DNA of 64,000 nucleotides, taken from the NCBI RefSeq assembly GCF_945859685.1, contig NC_079147.1:103399525-103463524 (forward strand), given 5' to 3'. The translations under genes were made by a program, and so were the position numbers. The notes under the pieces are model-generated. The model saw only the letters and a list, made by a program, of their open reading frames with translations. It searched no databases and was not told the origin of the DNA. Of the stretch, positions 19,531 to 31,772 are shown piece after piece. Source of the DNA: Eupeodes corollae (Eukaryota > Arthropoda > Insecta > Diptera > Syrphidae). The number at the start of each line of letters is the position of its first letter. Within the stretch, counting starts at the first letter, position 1.

Positions 19531-22500
19531 GTCCTTCAAAATGAATTGTTTCGCACAATTATTGCCCTAAAATACAATGTACTTTCGATTTTAATATCGA
19601 AACATTTATCAGGATTACTTATGGGGAATTCACAAACATATTCCCTTTGATTTATGTTGATGTGGTTTCTACTAATTTAGCACAATAGCCATATCAGATA
19701 AACACAGAAACCCCCCCAAGCCCGAAGCACCGCACCGCTGTACAACTGGCTAGCAGTAACACATGGAATACAGCCCCACCCCTCTACCCCAAAAAGCTTT
19801 TAAATTTGTTTTCGAGTCTAAAACTTTTCGAAAATGTTTCTCTATCTCCTCTCTATCTGCTGCAGTATTGCCACCATGTATCTATCTCTGCATGTGTGCC
19901 TTATTCTGTTTTGTATTTAAATAAGATATAAAATAGCATAAAGATGTAACCACCAGCAAATACAAACCAAAAGTGTTAGTATACTGCTTACCACATTGCG
20001 CCAAATAAATTTTATTTAAAATAATTTATCTTACTTTTCATTTTGAAATACGAAACTTGAATATCTATGGATCTGTAGGAACGTTTGAGTTCAGGACAAA
20101 GCGAAAAAATGCATTAAATGCCATCGGGATTAGGATAAGGCTGAGCTGAGCTAAGCAGAGGTACTCCTTTAGTGGGATAAAAATTCATTGAAATTATACC
20201 TCTCTACCCGACCGGTCGGCCAGCACCACATCCCAGAAAAAATACCCTTAAAAGTTATTCGTTAGCCATCGCACATAGGTAGAGCCCCTGATGCACGAAA
20301 TGCTTTTTCATACCTGCTGCTGATGTTGTTTCACATATCTATGCATGCAGCAGGACCATCAGGAGCCAAGCCAACACAACGTCATATCACTACAGTCGTC
20401 CAAGCACATTTGTAAGTATGTATGTTTCTATCTAAGCTACGCTAAGGTACACTACGGTACAGCGCTGCTGGTTTAATTGCTCTCCTATGCGAGTTTACTG
20501 AGGGATTCCATTGCACCAGTGTCATTTTCAACGTTGTTTCCGGTTGTTTCCTCTGCCGTTACCGAGAGAATTCTCAGGCTCATTAGGAGATGCTTGTTTT
20601 CATTTCTCTCGCTCTAGGTGTACCGGGACTTCTGCCAGGACATCATCGTCATCGTCGTGGTCGTCGGTATCTATAGTACCTACGTATGTGGAGGGAGAAG
20701 TGTGTGAATGGCGAGGCACGGCCCAGCGACGTCGTCGTCGGCGTGGACCATTTTCCATAAGCAGCAACGCAGAAAAAGAAATATAATTCAAGGGGAGTGA
20801 AGGACTATCATATAAACCTCCCTTCCCTGACAGTTAGGAAAACTAGGAACTGACTGCCTTGGTCAGTTCAGACCCAGAAAAATTGTGTTAAACTTGAATT
20901 ACATATGCCTACTGACCGATGGAAATTCCAAAATATCATTGTCCATCAGCACACAGACCACAGAGAAGATTTTAGGCAAGGCTGGAGAAGGTTTTTTTAA
21001 GGACCAAGATACAGATAGAGAGAGAGTGGGAGTGGGAGACCAAAGCTGCTGTATAACCAACCTAGCCTAGGGTAAAATTTTAGCTTGTTTGTTCATCTGC
21101 AATGGGAACATGTATTCTGTGGTCCTGGGCTTGTTCTGCATGCATTTCTGTGAAAGAGCAAACAACTTCGTTGCACAAGATTCGGAGCTATAACGCACAC
21201 ACGTCATAAATTCTGTTGTAAAGCAGTCCTGAACGTGGCGTGGCGGCAGCAGCAGCGTTAGCGTCAACGTCGACCGATGTGGTGGTGAGTCGGGGTGATA
21301 TCCGTACGGCAAGCCTGCATTTCACTGCATAGTGCATACTGCTTGGATATAGGAACCTACCTATACCTAACAAACAATCTACCTACCTACGATTCAGCTC
21401 CTGGATATGGATTTTCGGATTGGAATCATTTGACTTGCTGCTAAGCCTTTGTCGTTCCTCCGTAGCATTTCGGTAGAAGTGCACTGTCAGAGCAAACAAT
21501 TATTTGCCAATTAACGATCTGAGTAGACTCGTTAGGCTGGGATTTGTTTTGTTATTTAGTTCTGATGCTTGCAGTTGTTGTTGTTGTTGCTTCCTTCTAT
21601 ACCGTACTATGTTTTGCATAGCTCGTGGCTTCGGATTCGAGGCTGAACTATATGAAAGGATGAATGTGCGTCAGAGACATTTGAAAGACTGCATATGACT
21701 AGAATGCAAGCATCCATCTTTTGCATTCCATTTGCAGACTGCAGAATTGTCTGACATGCATATTTTCAAATGACATAACTCAATCCAAAAGTAATATCTT
21801 CGGTTTTATTGATGCAAATATAAGCAGGTCTGGAGGTACAGATACTTCCAATAGTGGCTTGAGGTGGAGGTAGATATGGTAAACTAAATAATGTGTGTTT
21901 ATATTTCATTTGATGAAGTTTATTTGTCTTTCAATATTTATGTATCACTTAAATTGGGAAAAATTATAACAAATGATGATAACGATTTCATATTTATTTG
22001 AAGACTAGAAATATTATGTTGATTATTCTTTAAAACAGAACTTCTGCTAATTGATGCAGAAGATCAATACAATATTTCGGAGACAGAGCACTTAAATTTT
22101 AATAAATGTATTTATAATTGATTTTACTTTTTTCAACCTTTTGTCAATGCATAAACATAAATTCTAATCCGAAATACTTTCAAAATCAAACTCAGTGTGT
22201 TATTTAGAAGATTTCGGTAAGACTAAACATTTCAGCAAAATTCTACTCTTCGCTTATAAATATTTCATTTTATTTTATTAATTTTTATCAAAAACAGTAT
22301 TGAACATTTAAGCCTCTATTACTCATTGTTTACAACCGAAGAACAGTCAATAGTGGATCCTGGTGGGGTCGTAGGGGTCATGACTCAACTCTGAGAGATT
22401 ATTTTTTATTTTTGTTGAAATTCCCTTGATTTTAAAACTTATCGTATTGCGTTAAAAGATATAACCCAATAGAATTTTGTACTTTTAAAACAAATTTTGA

Positions 22501-22726
22501 CTGAGGGCTGCACCAAGAATATAATATAAATCGAATATCCAGCACTATTCCAATTGCTCAGCACAAATTTTTCAACTTTTGACCAATGAACGATCAGCGA
22601 TAAGGGTGTTCATATGAGCCATAAAGATGATATAATTAACTTGTATAAGTCAAGATTTCATCTAAAGATTTGTTAGTAATTTAACGATATACCTACACCA
22701 AAAAGCGTATTAATGTCGAAAGCAAC
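19531..22726. other. Non-repeat stretch, no supportable gene
   Basis: The composition is more mixed than in neighbouring regions. There are trinucleotide patches (CATCGTCATCGTCGTGGTCG at 20642; CGACGTCGTCGTCGGCG at 20729; GTTGTTGTTGTTG at 21575) and CTACC repeats at 21355-21390. Open frames such as 20511-20786, 21067-21312 (minus) and 21504-21698 are low complexity with no recognised domain. GC-rich patches with CpG could be untranslated exon or regulatory DNA, but nothing proves it. Confidence 0.45.
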
Positions 22727-22870
22727 TAAAATCTCTTTTGAAAATTTGATGTTTCAAGGTCCCTAGAGTCAAAATAAATGAATTTTAGCAAGATGGCTGC
22801 GCGTGCGTGTGAATGTACGTTCGTACGTCCGTTCCGTACGTTCGAAAAGTTTTTTTTCGTCATCCATAGC
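22727..22870 (-). repeat. Hairpin-ended noncoding repeat, copy 5 (short fragment)
   Basis: It contains TTTCAAGGTCCCTAGAGTC, GCAAGATGGCTGCGCGTGCG, alternating CGTACG and TTTCGTCATCCATAGCTCAAG. Neither end is present. It runs straight into the LINE endonuclease at about 22880. Confidence 0.7.
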
Positions 22871-22879
22871 TCAAGAGTA

Positions 22880-25560
22880 GGGTTACTCCTCACAAAAACA
22901 GCAATCAGAAGCCTTATTTCGAGGGGGCCCTGGAAAGGCTTATCAAAGCTAGGTTTCAGAGTAAAGTACGACCCGTCACCATTATATAATGTTGTGCCCC
23001 GACGGAGCTCACATCTGATGAAGAGAAAGAATGCTTTTACAGTCAACTAGGATCCGCCTACAACTAGATTCCCCACTGAGATATTATATTTGTTAGGAAG
23101 ACCTCAATGCTAAGGTCGGCAGTAACAACATCGGCCTAAGGCGTGTGATGGGTGTTCATGGTGTCGTCAATTGCAATGATAAAGGTAAGAGGTTCATTGA
23201 CTTTTGCAACAGCAATGGCCTTGTGATTGGTGGTACTATATTTGAACACTAAATGTGTCATAAAATTATCTGGGTATCGACGGACAGGCAAGCGTCTTCT
23301 TAATAAATTGGCGAATGCGCGATTAATCGACGCTTTAGAAGCAGTCTCTTGGATATCCGAAACAGAAGAGTCGCCGACATGTGACTTCACTTTGACCACC
23401 ACTGAATGATAGCTACCCTAAGATTGCGAACAGCTACAGTTTGAAGATCCAACGGAATAACACGAGCCCCCAAATTCATCATCGCCAGACTAAAGAATTC
23501 TACGACGTCAAAAATTCAGGGACCACCTGTCTAACGAAATTAGAACAATCAGGAGTACAGTCCATGACGACATCAAACACCATTGGAATGCTGTGAAAAA
23601 TGTTTTCATTTCAGGTGCTGACAGAATAGTCGGTCAGAAAGAAGAAAACAACAACACTTGGCTTTCAGTAGAATCTTGGGCAAGGATCAATGTAAGCAAG
23701 CAATTAAAGGTTCGAATAACTGCTGCACAAGAAGGAGAAAGAAATGAGCTGGAATCCTTGTACTTCATACAAAAGAGAGAGGTTGACCGTAGTGTGCGCC
23801 TCTGTGACAAGCGTAACTACATCAACGCATTGGCAACGAAGAAGCAGATGATGATGCAAACATGTGCTACAGCAGGACCGTTTACAGAATGCCGAAGGAG
23901 CTGAAATAAGTAGACGGTACTATGATAAGTTCGATGGACGAGCAACTCAGAAGGTGGAAACTACACTTTTCCTCGGTTTCGAATCGAGTGTTCGCAAACA
24001 ACGTATAGCCGATGCCTTTTGAAGCGCCTGAACAAACTAATCTGCGAATCCGCACCGCACCTCCCAGTAAAGATAAGATCGTTGCCGCAATTAAAGTACT
24101 TAAGAACAACAAAGCGGTAGGACTTGATGGAATTACCGCAGAGCTTTTACAAGCAGCGGCAACTGCAACAGCATCAAGTGAACTGCTTCACCCGCTCATA
24201 AAAGAAGCCTGGACCACTGAAAGCTTTTCCGAAGAGTGAAAGAAGGGAATAATCATCAAGCTAAAAACAAAAGGATATCTAACAAAGTGTGAAAATTGGA
24301 GAGGAATTTGCGTTCTACTTGTCGTTGCCAAAATAGTAGCAAAAGTCATACTGGAACGCATCAGAGAACACCTTGAGGCCACACTCAATGTCGAACAAGC
24401 AGGATTCCGCGCTAGATCCTCCTGTGTTAATCATATCAACACCGTGCGGATCATTATTGAGCAGTGGATTGAATTTCGATCACTACTACATAGCGTAAAC
24501 GGTTAGTATATCTGGCTAACTTTAGGAGAGGCACCCAGAAAACTAATTGGTATTATTAAAGCAACATATAATGAATCCAAGTGTCACGTTCTGCACGATA
24601 ATAGGTTGTTAGAGGATTTTAAAATCCGTAGCGGAGTCAGACACGGTTGTGTTCTGCAGCCAATATTGTTTTTGTCTAGCGGAGGGATCCATTGGACTTC
24701 GACATTATATTTAAAGCACTTGAGTTACGCGGACGATGTTTTTATACTCTTTCATAGAATCGTGGATCTCTATTAAATGACAACAAGCGTGGAGAGAGAA
24801 GCAGAAGTTTTGGGGCTGAAAATTAATTCCGGCAAAACAAAAATGATAAGCATCGGAACCCGACCATCCTCTCAAATAAACATTTCCACGCAACCGGTGG
24901 AAAAAGTGGAGAACTTTCAATATCTTGGAAGTATCGTCTACACCCAAGGCAAAACCGAACCAGACGTCATCTGCGGGATCGGTAAAGCAAAAGGGGTTTT
25001 AGGTATGCTGTCGAAAATTTGGAGGAATAAGTTTATCAGCTACGACTGTTCTGTACAAATGTCGAATCTCTGCTTCTTTATAGGTGCAGCATTTGGAAGA
25101 TTACTTCAGCCATTAAAAGAAAACTGCTAACCTTCGTGAAAAGATGTCTTCGTAACATCCTAAAGGTTTTCTGGCCAAACCGTATATCAAATGAGGTCCT
25201 TCATACAAAAGACATTCCCGGAACCTATAGACTCTATAATACGAAGACGCAAGTTGGCAATGGATTCGACAGACATATGCTTCGAAAAGGTAACGACTGC
25301 ATTGCAGGCTGAGCAATGTAGTGGAATCCGATCACACAAGAAGAAAGAATAGCTGGACGACCGAGAAGCACATGGCGCAGAACACTCGAGGCTTAATCAG
25401 CGTCACTAGGCAAAAGTTGGAGGGAGCCGAAACACATCTCCGAAAACCGTACATGGCGCGTAGGCGTAGTAGAGGCCCTATGCCCCTTTAGAGGTTCCCA
25501 ACAGACTTAGCATGCCTGAGGACCTTAGTAGAAGTAAGTAGAAGTTTACAAACAATTGTT
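22880..25560 (+). pseudogene. RTE-like LINE, second family, endonuclease plus RT, broken
   Basis: Frames in order: endonuclease strand with VTIIQC and DEEKECFYSQL-like sequence (22970-23045); DLNAKVGSNNIG-like sequence (23105); VNCNDKGKRFIDFCNSNGLV (23165-23225); RT start at 24012-24239 with AAIKVLKNNKAVGLDGITAE; fingers with CENWRGICVLLVVAK (24290-24330) and EQAGFRARSSC (24395); RSGVRHGCVLQPILF (24630, motif B); LSYADDVFILFH (24720, catalytic YADD); 24777-25130 with LGLKINSGKTKM and VENFQYLGSIV; C-terminal region near 25350-25480 ending in CPF. The palm segment with motif A is deleted after position 24480. Family: RTE or RTE-X group by resemblance. This element differs from the RTE-like copies with (AAGT)n tails. 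Confidence 0.75.
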
Positions 25561-25564
25561 TTTA

Positions 25565-26230
25565 AGTAATTTTTTGGTAATTTTCAATTTTCTCAAGAAC
25601 TAGAAGTAATAAAATCATCTAATTTTTATTTTTCATTAACTGATTATTAAAGAATTAATGGAAAATTCATATTTTTAAAATTTATTCAAATAAAGTTCCA
25701 ATCATTACTTCTTTAACATGATAAATTAATCGAATCATAAAAAAAAAGCAATTGCAATACAAATGATAAGCAGTTTCTGCAGGGGACATTCTTCTTTTTT
25801 AAATATATTGCAGTGTACAAAGTAATGAATTTCTACAACAATATAGATTCCCATTACTTCATTTTGTTCCTAGAACACTGCCATTTCACCCTCAATTTCA
25901 ATCGATCCCCAGCTGCTTCTTATTCTGTACAGCACAACAATTTCATTCGTTAAAAAAGTTTCATCAAATTGTTAAACTGTCAAAATCATTAGTTTTTTTT
26001 TTGTTGCTACAGATTATGTCAAAATTTAAATTAAGTTTATTAATCTATCAAAGGGTTCTTGGAACCTGAATTCATTCTCTTTTGAGCCGTCACTCTTGTT
26101 TTTGCACGAGTAATAATTCTGACGAATTTAATATTCTCTCTGTGACGTTTTAAGCGAAAACCTTTCCAAATTTAAAAAAAAAATAATTTTTGCCAAAAAC
26201 CATTTTAAAAATGTCCACCGAAAACCTCAT
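25565..26230. other. AT-rich spacer without recognisable gene
   Basis: No open frame, repeat or exon signature is seen. Around 25550-25720 there is simple AT-rich sequence. The segment ends at the (TTAGG)n terminus of the next element. Confidence 0.4.
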
Positions 26231-26232
26231 GT

Positions 26233-28602
26233 TAGGTTAGGTTAGGTTAAAGTGGATGTTGGTTGGGAAGTCCAACACACTTAGACCAAATTATGGTTGT
26301 GATATCACATGGATCAGTTCATCAGTTTAACTCGTCGTAAATAATGTCAGAATTTTTAAGATCGCTGCTATCGTTGAAGTAATAGTCTCCAAGTTGGATT
26401 CTACGTCATTGTGATAAGGCAGGACATGTGCACAGAAGTTGAGAGAGATGAGAGACAAAAATCATTTGCAGGGGCTCCAAGTCGAATAGCATGCCCTCCT
26501 ATCAAGCAGTGCCCAGTCAGGACAACTATAACGTAGCTAGTGTGCAACCTACTCACAACGATTAATTGTTTTGGGCGCCTGGCGCTAAGATTAGGCCAAA
26601 TTAGTTTTGTCGCTAAACAGGTGGTGGTGTTATTCCACCTGAAATTTGTTTTCTCTATGGTATCTTGCTTTGGCATAAGTTTACACGTAGCTAAGGGGAT
26701 ACCTATTCTAGCATTTTGAACCAGCAGAGGTAAAGTTGTTCCGCTTTTTGCATGTTCGTCAGCTTTGCAATTTCCTGGAATGTCTCTATGGCCCGGCACC
26801 CAGAAAAGGTGAATGTTGAACTGTGTAGCCAACTCCGTAAGAGATGATCGACAATTCAGGGCTGTTAGTGAGTTAGTGGAGACAGATTCTAGGGACTTTA
26901 ATGCAGCTAGGCAATCCGAGAATATGCGTATATCATTAGTTGATATAACGTTTTCTCTAAGCTATGATAGGACTTCTTTTATAGCCAGGATTTCAGCTTG
27001 GAACATGCTACAGTGATCGGGTAGACGAAAGGAGAGACTTAAGTTTAGTCTATCTGAGTATACGCCTCCCATCCTTCGTTTTTCATCCGTCTGTATAAAA
27101 GTTTATAGGATCATCGTTCAAAATGATGTATTCTCCCAAGAAGACCAGGGAGGTATAGTCACTTTGAAGCTATAGTTATTAACCTGAGGATGGGGTATGG
27201 TGTAGTCAATATTACTGTTTATAGTTCTGAACGACATGACAAAAGCGGACCAAAGCACCTTGGGTCGCTTCGAGAGAAAAGTTCTTCGTGTGATCTACGG
27301 TCACGTATGCATCGAAGGGGAGTGGAGGAGAAGATGGAACGACGAACTGTACGGGCTGTACAGCGACGTAGACTTAGCCAGAAGGGTAAAAGTCCAACGA
27401 CTAAGATGGCTGGGTCACGTAGAGCGCATAGAAACCAATGCTCCGGCCCGGAAAGTCTTCGAATCCGCACCCACAGGACAGCTCAGTAGAGGAAGACCGC
27501 GGATGAGGTGGCGCGCACAAGTGAAAGGTGACCTCACCCAACTTGGAGCGCGAAACTGGAGACATCTAGCTAAGGACCGAGCTAGATGGAGTAGTTTGTT
27601 GGGTGAGGCCCTAGTTCACACAGGACTGTAGCGCCACCTTAAGTAAGTAAGTAAGTTCTGAACGTGTTCAAAATATTGGTGCGGCCAGTTCCATTATTGA
27701 TTCACAGAGAGGAGAAGGCTTAAAGCCGTATGGCTGTATTAGCGGCCGTTTGCTTGTTGAAAATGTCCAGCGGTGTTAGATGGAACAGAACATGAAGTGA
27801 TGTGGAAGGGGTAGAGGGAAGTGCTCCTCCCATACACAGGCAGGCTGTTCGTTGGACTATATTAAGCACCGTCCACCATACCGCTACTCCGTAAGTAAGA
27901 ATCGGCCTTATGACCGACATATAAAGCCAGTGTTTAATGCTGGGCTGAAGGCCCCATTTATTACCAATGGCCTTTTTACAGGAGAACAGGGCTACTGTGG
28001 CCTTGTTTATTCTCTCTTGAATAATAGGTTTCCAACAAAATTTCTATCCAAAACAAGACCCAAGTATTTTGTTTGGTCAGAGAATTTAAGTGGTACTTCG
28101 TTTATGAGGGGAGGGCCAATGAGAGGGACTTTGTATTTCCTTGTAAAGAGGACAAGGTGGGTTTTTTGTGGGTTAATTCCTAGTCCACACCGATTTACCC
28201 ATCTGATGACCTTATTTAAAGCGTTTTGTAAGAGTTCTTTTAGTATTTTGGGATGTTTACCCGTTACTGCAATAGCAACATCGTCCGCATAAGCAAACAC
28301 TCTGTATTCCTCTCTTTCTAGAGTAATTAGTAATTCATTTATTACTAACTTCCAAAGAAGAGGGGATAGGACATCACGTTGTGGCGAACCTCTGCTGACA
28401 TCCCTTTGTGCAGTAAAATCGCCCAGCTTTGAATTGATAATCCTACTTTAACTTGTCTCCAAGGCATCGGGATGTATGCCAATTTAAGGCATCCCTTGAA
28501 GGTGTTTTCTAGGATGGGTATTAGAAAACTTGCATTTTCTTGCAGTTCAGCTGGAACTATACCAACCGGAAACCGCATGCTTAAAAACAACAATTTTGAA
28601 TG
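26233..28602 (-). pseudogene. I/LOA-type retrotransposon, RT through RNase H, carrying an RTE insertion
   Basis: On the minus strand the order is: pre-RT/fingers at 28603-28430 (GIVPAELQENASFL, LKLAYIPMPWRQVKV); a deletion; RT motif B region near 28390; FAYADDVAIAVTGKHPK (28250-28300, catalytic YADD); INPQKTHLVLFTRKYKV; YLGLVLDRNFVGN; thumb with SVIRPILTYGVAVWW (27860-27920). After the nested RTE piece comes RNase H with SDSQAALKSL-like sequence (26890-26930), HLFWVPGHRDIPGNCKADE (26760-26830) and VVLTGHCLIGGHAIRLG. The 3' end has GTGATATCACAACC and then (CCTAA)n. The 5' part is missing. An RTE fragment (27234-27653) lies between thumb and RNase H, and a Jockey LINE is inserted at 28602. Confidence 0.85.
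27234..27653 (+). mobile_element. 5'-truncated RTE-like insertion with 11-bp target duplication
   Basis: AGTTCTGAACG is present at 27223-27233 and 27654-27664, flanking a 420-bp insert. The insert encodes the C-terminal domain of an RTE-like ORF in the frame 27236-27631: LGRFERKVLRVIYGHVC, WRRRWNDELYGLYSDVD, VQRLRWLGHVERIETNAPAR, SRGRPRMRWRAQVKGDL and GARNWRHLAKDRARWSSLL. It ends GCGCCACCTT followed by (AAGT)n, the short tandem tail typical of RTE elements. The frame is uninterrupted, which suggests a fairly recent insertion. Confidence 0.9.
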
Positions 28603-29153
28603 CTGTGGTTCATCCTCACCCGAAAAAGGGAAAGGACAACTCCAACCCGTCAAATCTTCGGTCGATAAGTCTTCTTCCGAGCATTAGCAAAGTTTTCGAA
28701 AAGATCATTAATAGGGCTCTGACTAAGTGGGCTGCGGACAACAAAACAATTCCGGATATACAGTTCGGGTTCAAGGCGGGTCATGACACAATTCATGCTG
28801 CGTCTAAACTCGTTTCTGATATCCAATGGAATAAATCAAAACAACAATGCACAGGTGCTGTTCTGGTTGATTTGGAAAAGGCCATTGACATCGTATGGTT
28901 AGAGGGTCTTTACCTAAAACTGAGCAGGCTTGGCATAAGCAAGCCATTGTTGTATATACTTTATGATATGCTCAACGGTAGAAAGTTTGTTGTCAAAAGT
29001 GGCAATGTAACTTATACCAGAACATTCTCAATTAAAAATGGTCCTCAACAGGGAGCGGTGAATTCGCCGATTCTCTTCAGCATTTACACCAGCGATCTGA
29101 TATGTAGTCTTACAAAGGCAATTGCGCACGCCGACGATCTAATTGCGTACTGA
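28530..29153 (+). pseudogene. Jockey RT core, 207-residue open frame
   Basis: The first 24 or so residues are read from the flanking I/LOA DNA and are not part of the LINE. From residue 25 on it contains the RT fingers and palm: PSISKVFEKIINRAL, CTGAVLVDLEKAIDIVWL with the motif A Asp, GPQQGAVNSPILFSIY (motif B) and HADDLIAY. The final Tyr of YADD is His, from a single codon change. The frame ends at the TGA near 29151. ORF2 of this family normally continues for several hundred residues, as seen in the frames 29187-29621 and 29640-30068. Confidence 0.8.
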
Positions 29154-30518
29154 ACGGCCCCAAAGGTTGAGGTTATTAGAATTCTCTTGCAGCGTGACAA
29201 CTGGAAACTGAAAATAAATGTCCAGAAGTCGGAGACAATTCTGTTCCGCACTCCGTTGGCTAGGGCCACGAGGGATACGTGCAAGAATTGGAGCAAAATG
29301 GTCATCGTTGATCTTCACGGTCAGCCATTAGCGAACAAAAGAGTAGTGAAGTACCTCGGTATCTGGTTAGATCAGTTTTTATATTTCGACAGACACATAA
29401 ATGCTGCTCTGACCAGGGCCAGAGGAGCCTTCACTTTGACGAAATGGCTGTTTTTTAGCAGTCATCTTGACCCCATAGTGAAGGTAATTTGCTACATGGC
29501 CCTCATACGGCCGATGATCGTTTATGGTTGTCCTGTGTGGTTCAACGTTGCCCCTTCCCAGATGGAGAAGTTTCGGGTACTCGAGCGGCAGTGTTCACGA
29601 CACTGTACCGGCTTATTTTGAACAGCCGAGTCTACTTATGTGCATTACTATTCCAACGAGGTCCTTAACAACGGGGCTCGAATCAACAGAATTGACAATT
29701 TCGTGATAAAACTCGTTCGAGGTCACATTGCAAGAGCTATGTCTTCGACCAACAATTTAATTTTCGGGGCGTTCTATCCGAACGACGAGTATTTTGAGAG
29801 TGCACGCTTGAGCGGGTTCATTCCACCAAAGGCATTCCTCTTTTTATATAGATGCGGTCTGATAAAGGATAGATTGGCAGTTCCGTTAATCTACCACGTC
29901 AGACGAAGAACCGTGGATAGGCGACTCCCGTACAGTCGGGACGTCGTGGCACAAGGCGGAGCAGAGCTCCCTCGGTTCAGTAGGGCTCTGTCCGAACGGG
30001 ACCGAACTGATAGGGTGAAGCAGGAGAACCATTTTTGGTGGTTTCAATCGGCACATGATAGTGGGTAGTCGGAATAGGATTTTAAGCCTTGGCCGACTTA
30101 CATACTTGTTTAATAGTATTAGGGCTTAGTTTTAAATAAAATAGGCATGGTGGCACGAAAAAAAAAAATACAAAGGAAAACATAAAAAAAATAAAAAACA
30201 TAAACAAAATAAATAAAAAATAAAAAAATAAAAGCCAACAAAAGGAACTTTTTTTAAGTAGTTTGTAAGTAAAAATAAAAAAGGATATTAATATTAGTTT
30301 TTTTTCAAATTTTCTAATAAATACAAAAATAAATAAAATTTAAATGAAGTAAAATAGATCTTAGGGCCGAAAGGCATTAGTTTTAAGTGTTATAATTTAA
30401 CTAAGAGTGTCCGTATGGGACCATTAAGTAAGTTGTAAGTAATGTTAAATTTTATGAATTTTTGTCTAGCTTTAAGATAGGTTCAAGAATGAATTAATAA
30501 AAATGAATTAAAAAAAAA
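28603..30518 (+). mobile_element. Jockey-type LINE, RT to 3' end, inserted in an I/LOA element
   Basis: ACAATTTTGAATG occurs at 28590-28602 and again at 30519-30531, a 13-bp target duplication. The ORF2 piece starts in the RT fingers (HPHPKKGKDNSNPSNLRSIS) and continues with FGFKAGHDTIHAASKLVSD, VLVDLEKAIDIVWL (motif A), NGPQQGAVNSPILFSIYTSD (motif B), IAHADDLIAY (YADD as HADD) and the C-terminal domain to SAHDSG-stop at 30066. In-frame stops at 29150-29152 and 29620-29622 break it. The 3' UTR carries GGGCCGAAAGGCATTAG and ends GAATTAATAAAAATGAATT plus an A run. It is 5'-truncated like most LINE copies. Confidence 0.9.
29187..30068 (+). pseudogene. Jockey ORF2 thumb and C-terminal domain, two frames
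   Basis: The frame 29187-29621 reads QRDNWKLKINVQKSETILF, VVKYLGIWLDQFLYFDRHIN and FRVLERQCSRHCTGLF, then a TGA. The frame 29640-30068 reads HYYSNEVLNNGARINRIDNF, LIFGAFYPNDEYFESARLSG, VPLIYHVRRRTVDRRLPYS and the terminal KQENHFWWFQSAHDSG. Homologous sequence at 17.2-17.9 kb agrees closely, which shows the TGA at about 29620 replaced an Arg codon. Confidence 0.8.
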
Positions 30519-30531
30519 ACAATTTTGAATG

Positions 30532-31679
30532 GGAATTAAAATATGTTCTTTAGAAATTAACATCTTAACTCAATGCTTTCTTTTTAATATAATTATTTTT
30601 GTTTTTTTGGAAACACTCTTATTCAGTTATTACTTATCTAATTATCATTTTAATAATTCAAACACTGCGGCTTTTTCACATTCAACAATTTGTTCAAAGC
30701 GGTTAAGAAATCACAAAAACAAATGTTTCTAGAAGTTTTATAAATAACGCATAAGCTAAAGCACAATGTAAGGAATTTATTTAAAAAATGGATTCTAACA
30801 AAATCTCAATTGCACACAAATAAGGACTTTCCAACTTTACTCAAACCATCACAAAAATATACATATATAAATAACAATTTTAAGGTTCTCATATGATAGG
30901 AATAACAAAATCTTTAAAGCTACATTTCCTTTTTCAAAATTCTCCATATTATCGCATATTTCCGAAAACCAACTTTATATTTCACATCTTGAAACAGAAA
31001 TACATAACTGTCTTTTCAAACAATTTTAGTTTTCAGAGCATGGCTCACATTTTATACACAAAGTTTCGTTCTCTATTAAATTTTCAAGATAAAAGCACAA
31101 AACTTAAAATCCGTATCGATTCACCGCACCTTAAATAACAAATTGGTTTTCTTTTTAAAAGAAAATTTAAATAAACTATATATGATACCTTTATCCATAT
31201 GGTTCTAGTATATACGTAAGAAGAAGACCAACAGGAACTTTCTTCGTCCTGTTATTGACATACAAAATTCTAGTCTTACCAACAATATTCGTAATTTGAA
31301 GACAAGAAATGTTATCCTTTTTCTATATGTAGCATCCTAAGAAGCAAAGATGTTATTTCTATCAATTCCCCACACCCTGTTTCGAAGCCCGAGCTTGAGC
31401 CCGTATATAATATGTACCTTCGCCATGGTCATAAGCATCTTTAATATATACATTTCATGGAACTGCAATCCGCACTGCCGCATATACCCTCTGATGATGA
31501 TGCCCCCTATTCAAATTCCAATTCCGGTAAACCACCCACATGAACTAGTTTCACTGTTCAGAACTCTTTATGCAAGGATACACCACAAAAACCACTCCAG
31601 CATCACCCAGCATCCCCATAGCACCCCCAAAGAGTTCCTTTATTTTCTAAAATAAAAACCACAAAAAAGTGTGACTTAC
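30532..31679. other. Probable intron sequence downstream of the host exon
   Basis: No repeat or domain is recognised. It lies on the 3' side of the minus-strand exon at 31680-31772, so it would be intronic if that exon is real. The open frames at 30893-31138 and 31350-31655 show no motif. Confidence 0.4.
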
Positions 31680-31772
31680 CACATATGCTGCAGACGAAGA
31701 ACATCCAGAGAACAATGCCCATCCGAAGAACATCCGCCTTTTTGTTGATCATAATGTCCATGGCATCAATTC
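31680..31772 (-). CDS. Candidate host exon: first coding exon with signal-peptide-like N-terminus
   Basis: On the minus strand a long pyrimidine-rich tract (about 31780-31850) leads to CAG|GAATTGATGCC, and the 93-base exon ends ATATGTG|GTAAGT, a consensus donor. The start ATG at 31761 sits in GATGCCATGG, a strong initiation context. From there 27 codons plus one base are open, so the downstream junction is phase 1. The peptide starts MDIMINKKADVLR and continues with a hydrophobic run (GIVLWMFFVCSI) that looks like a signal peptide or signal anchor. A phase-1 junction just after a signal peptide is common in secreted and Ig-type surface proteins. The upstream part would be 5' UTR. An out-of-frame ATG five bases upstream opens a five-codon uORF. 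I do not recognise the gene. Confidence 0.65.

Noticed and set aside
20511..20786. Ser/Arg-rich frame as a coding exon
   Set aside because: Translation of CGT/CATC trinucleotide repeats; the opposite strand is equally open.
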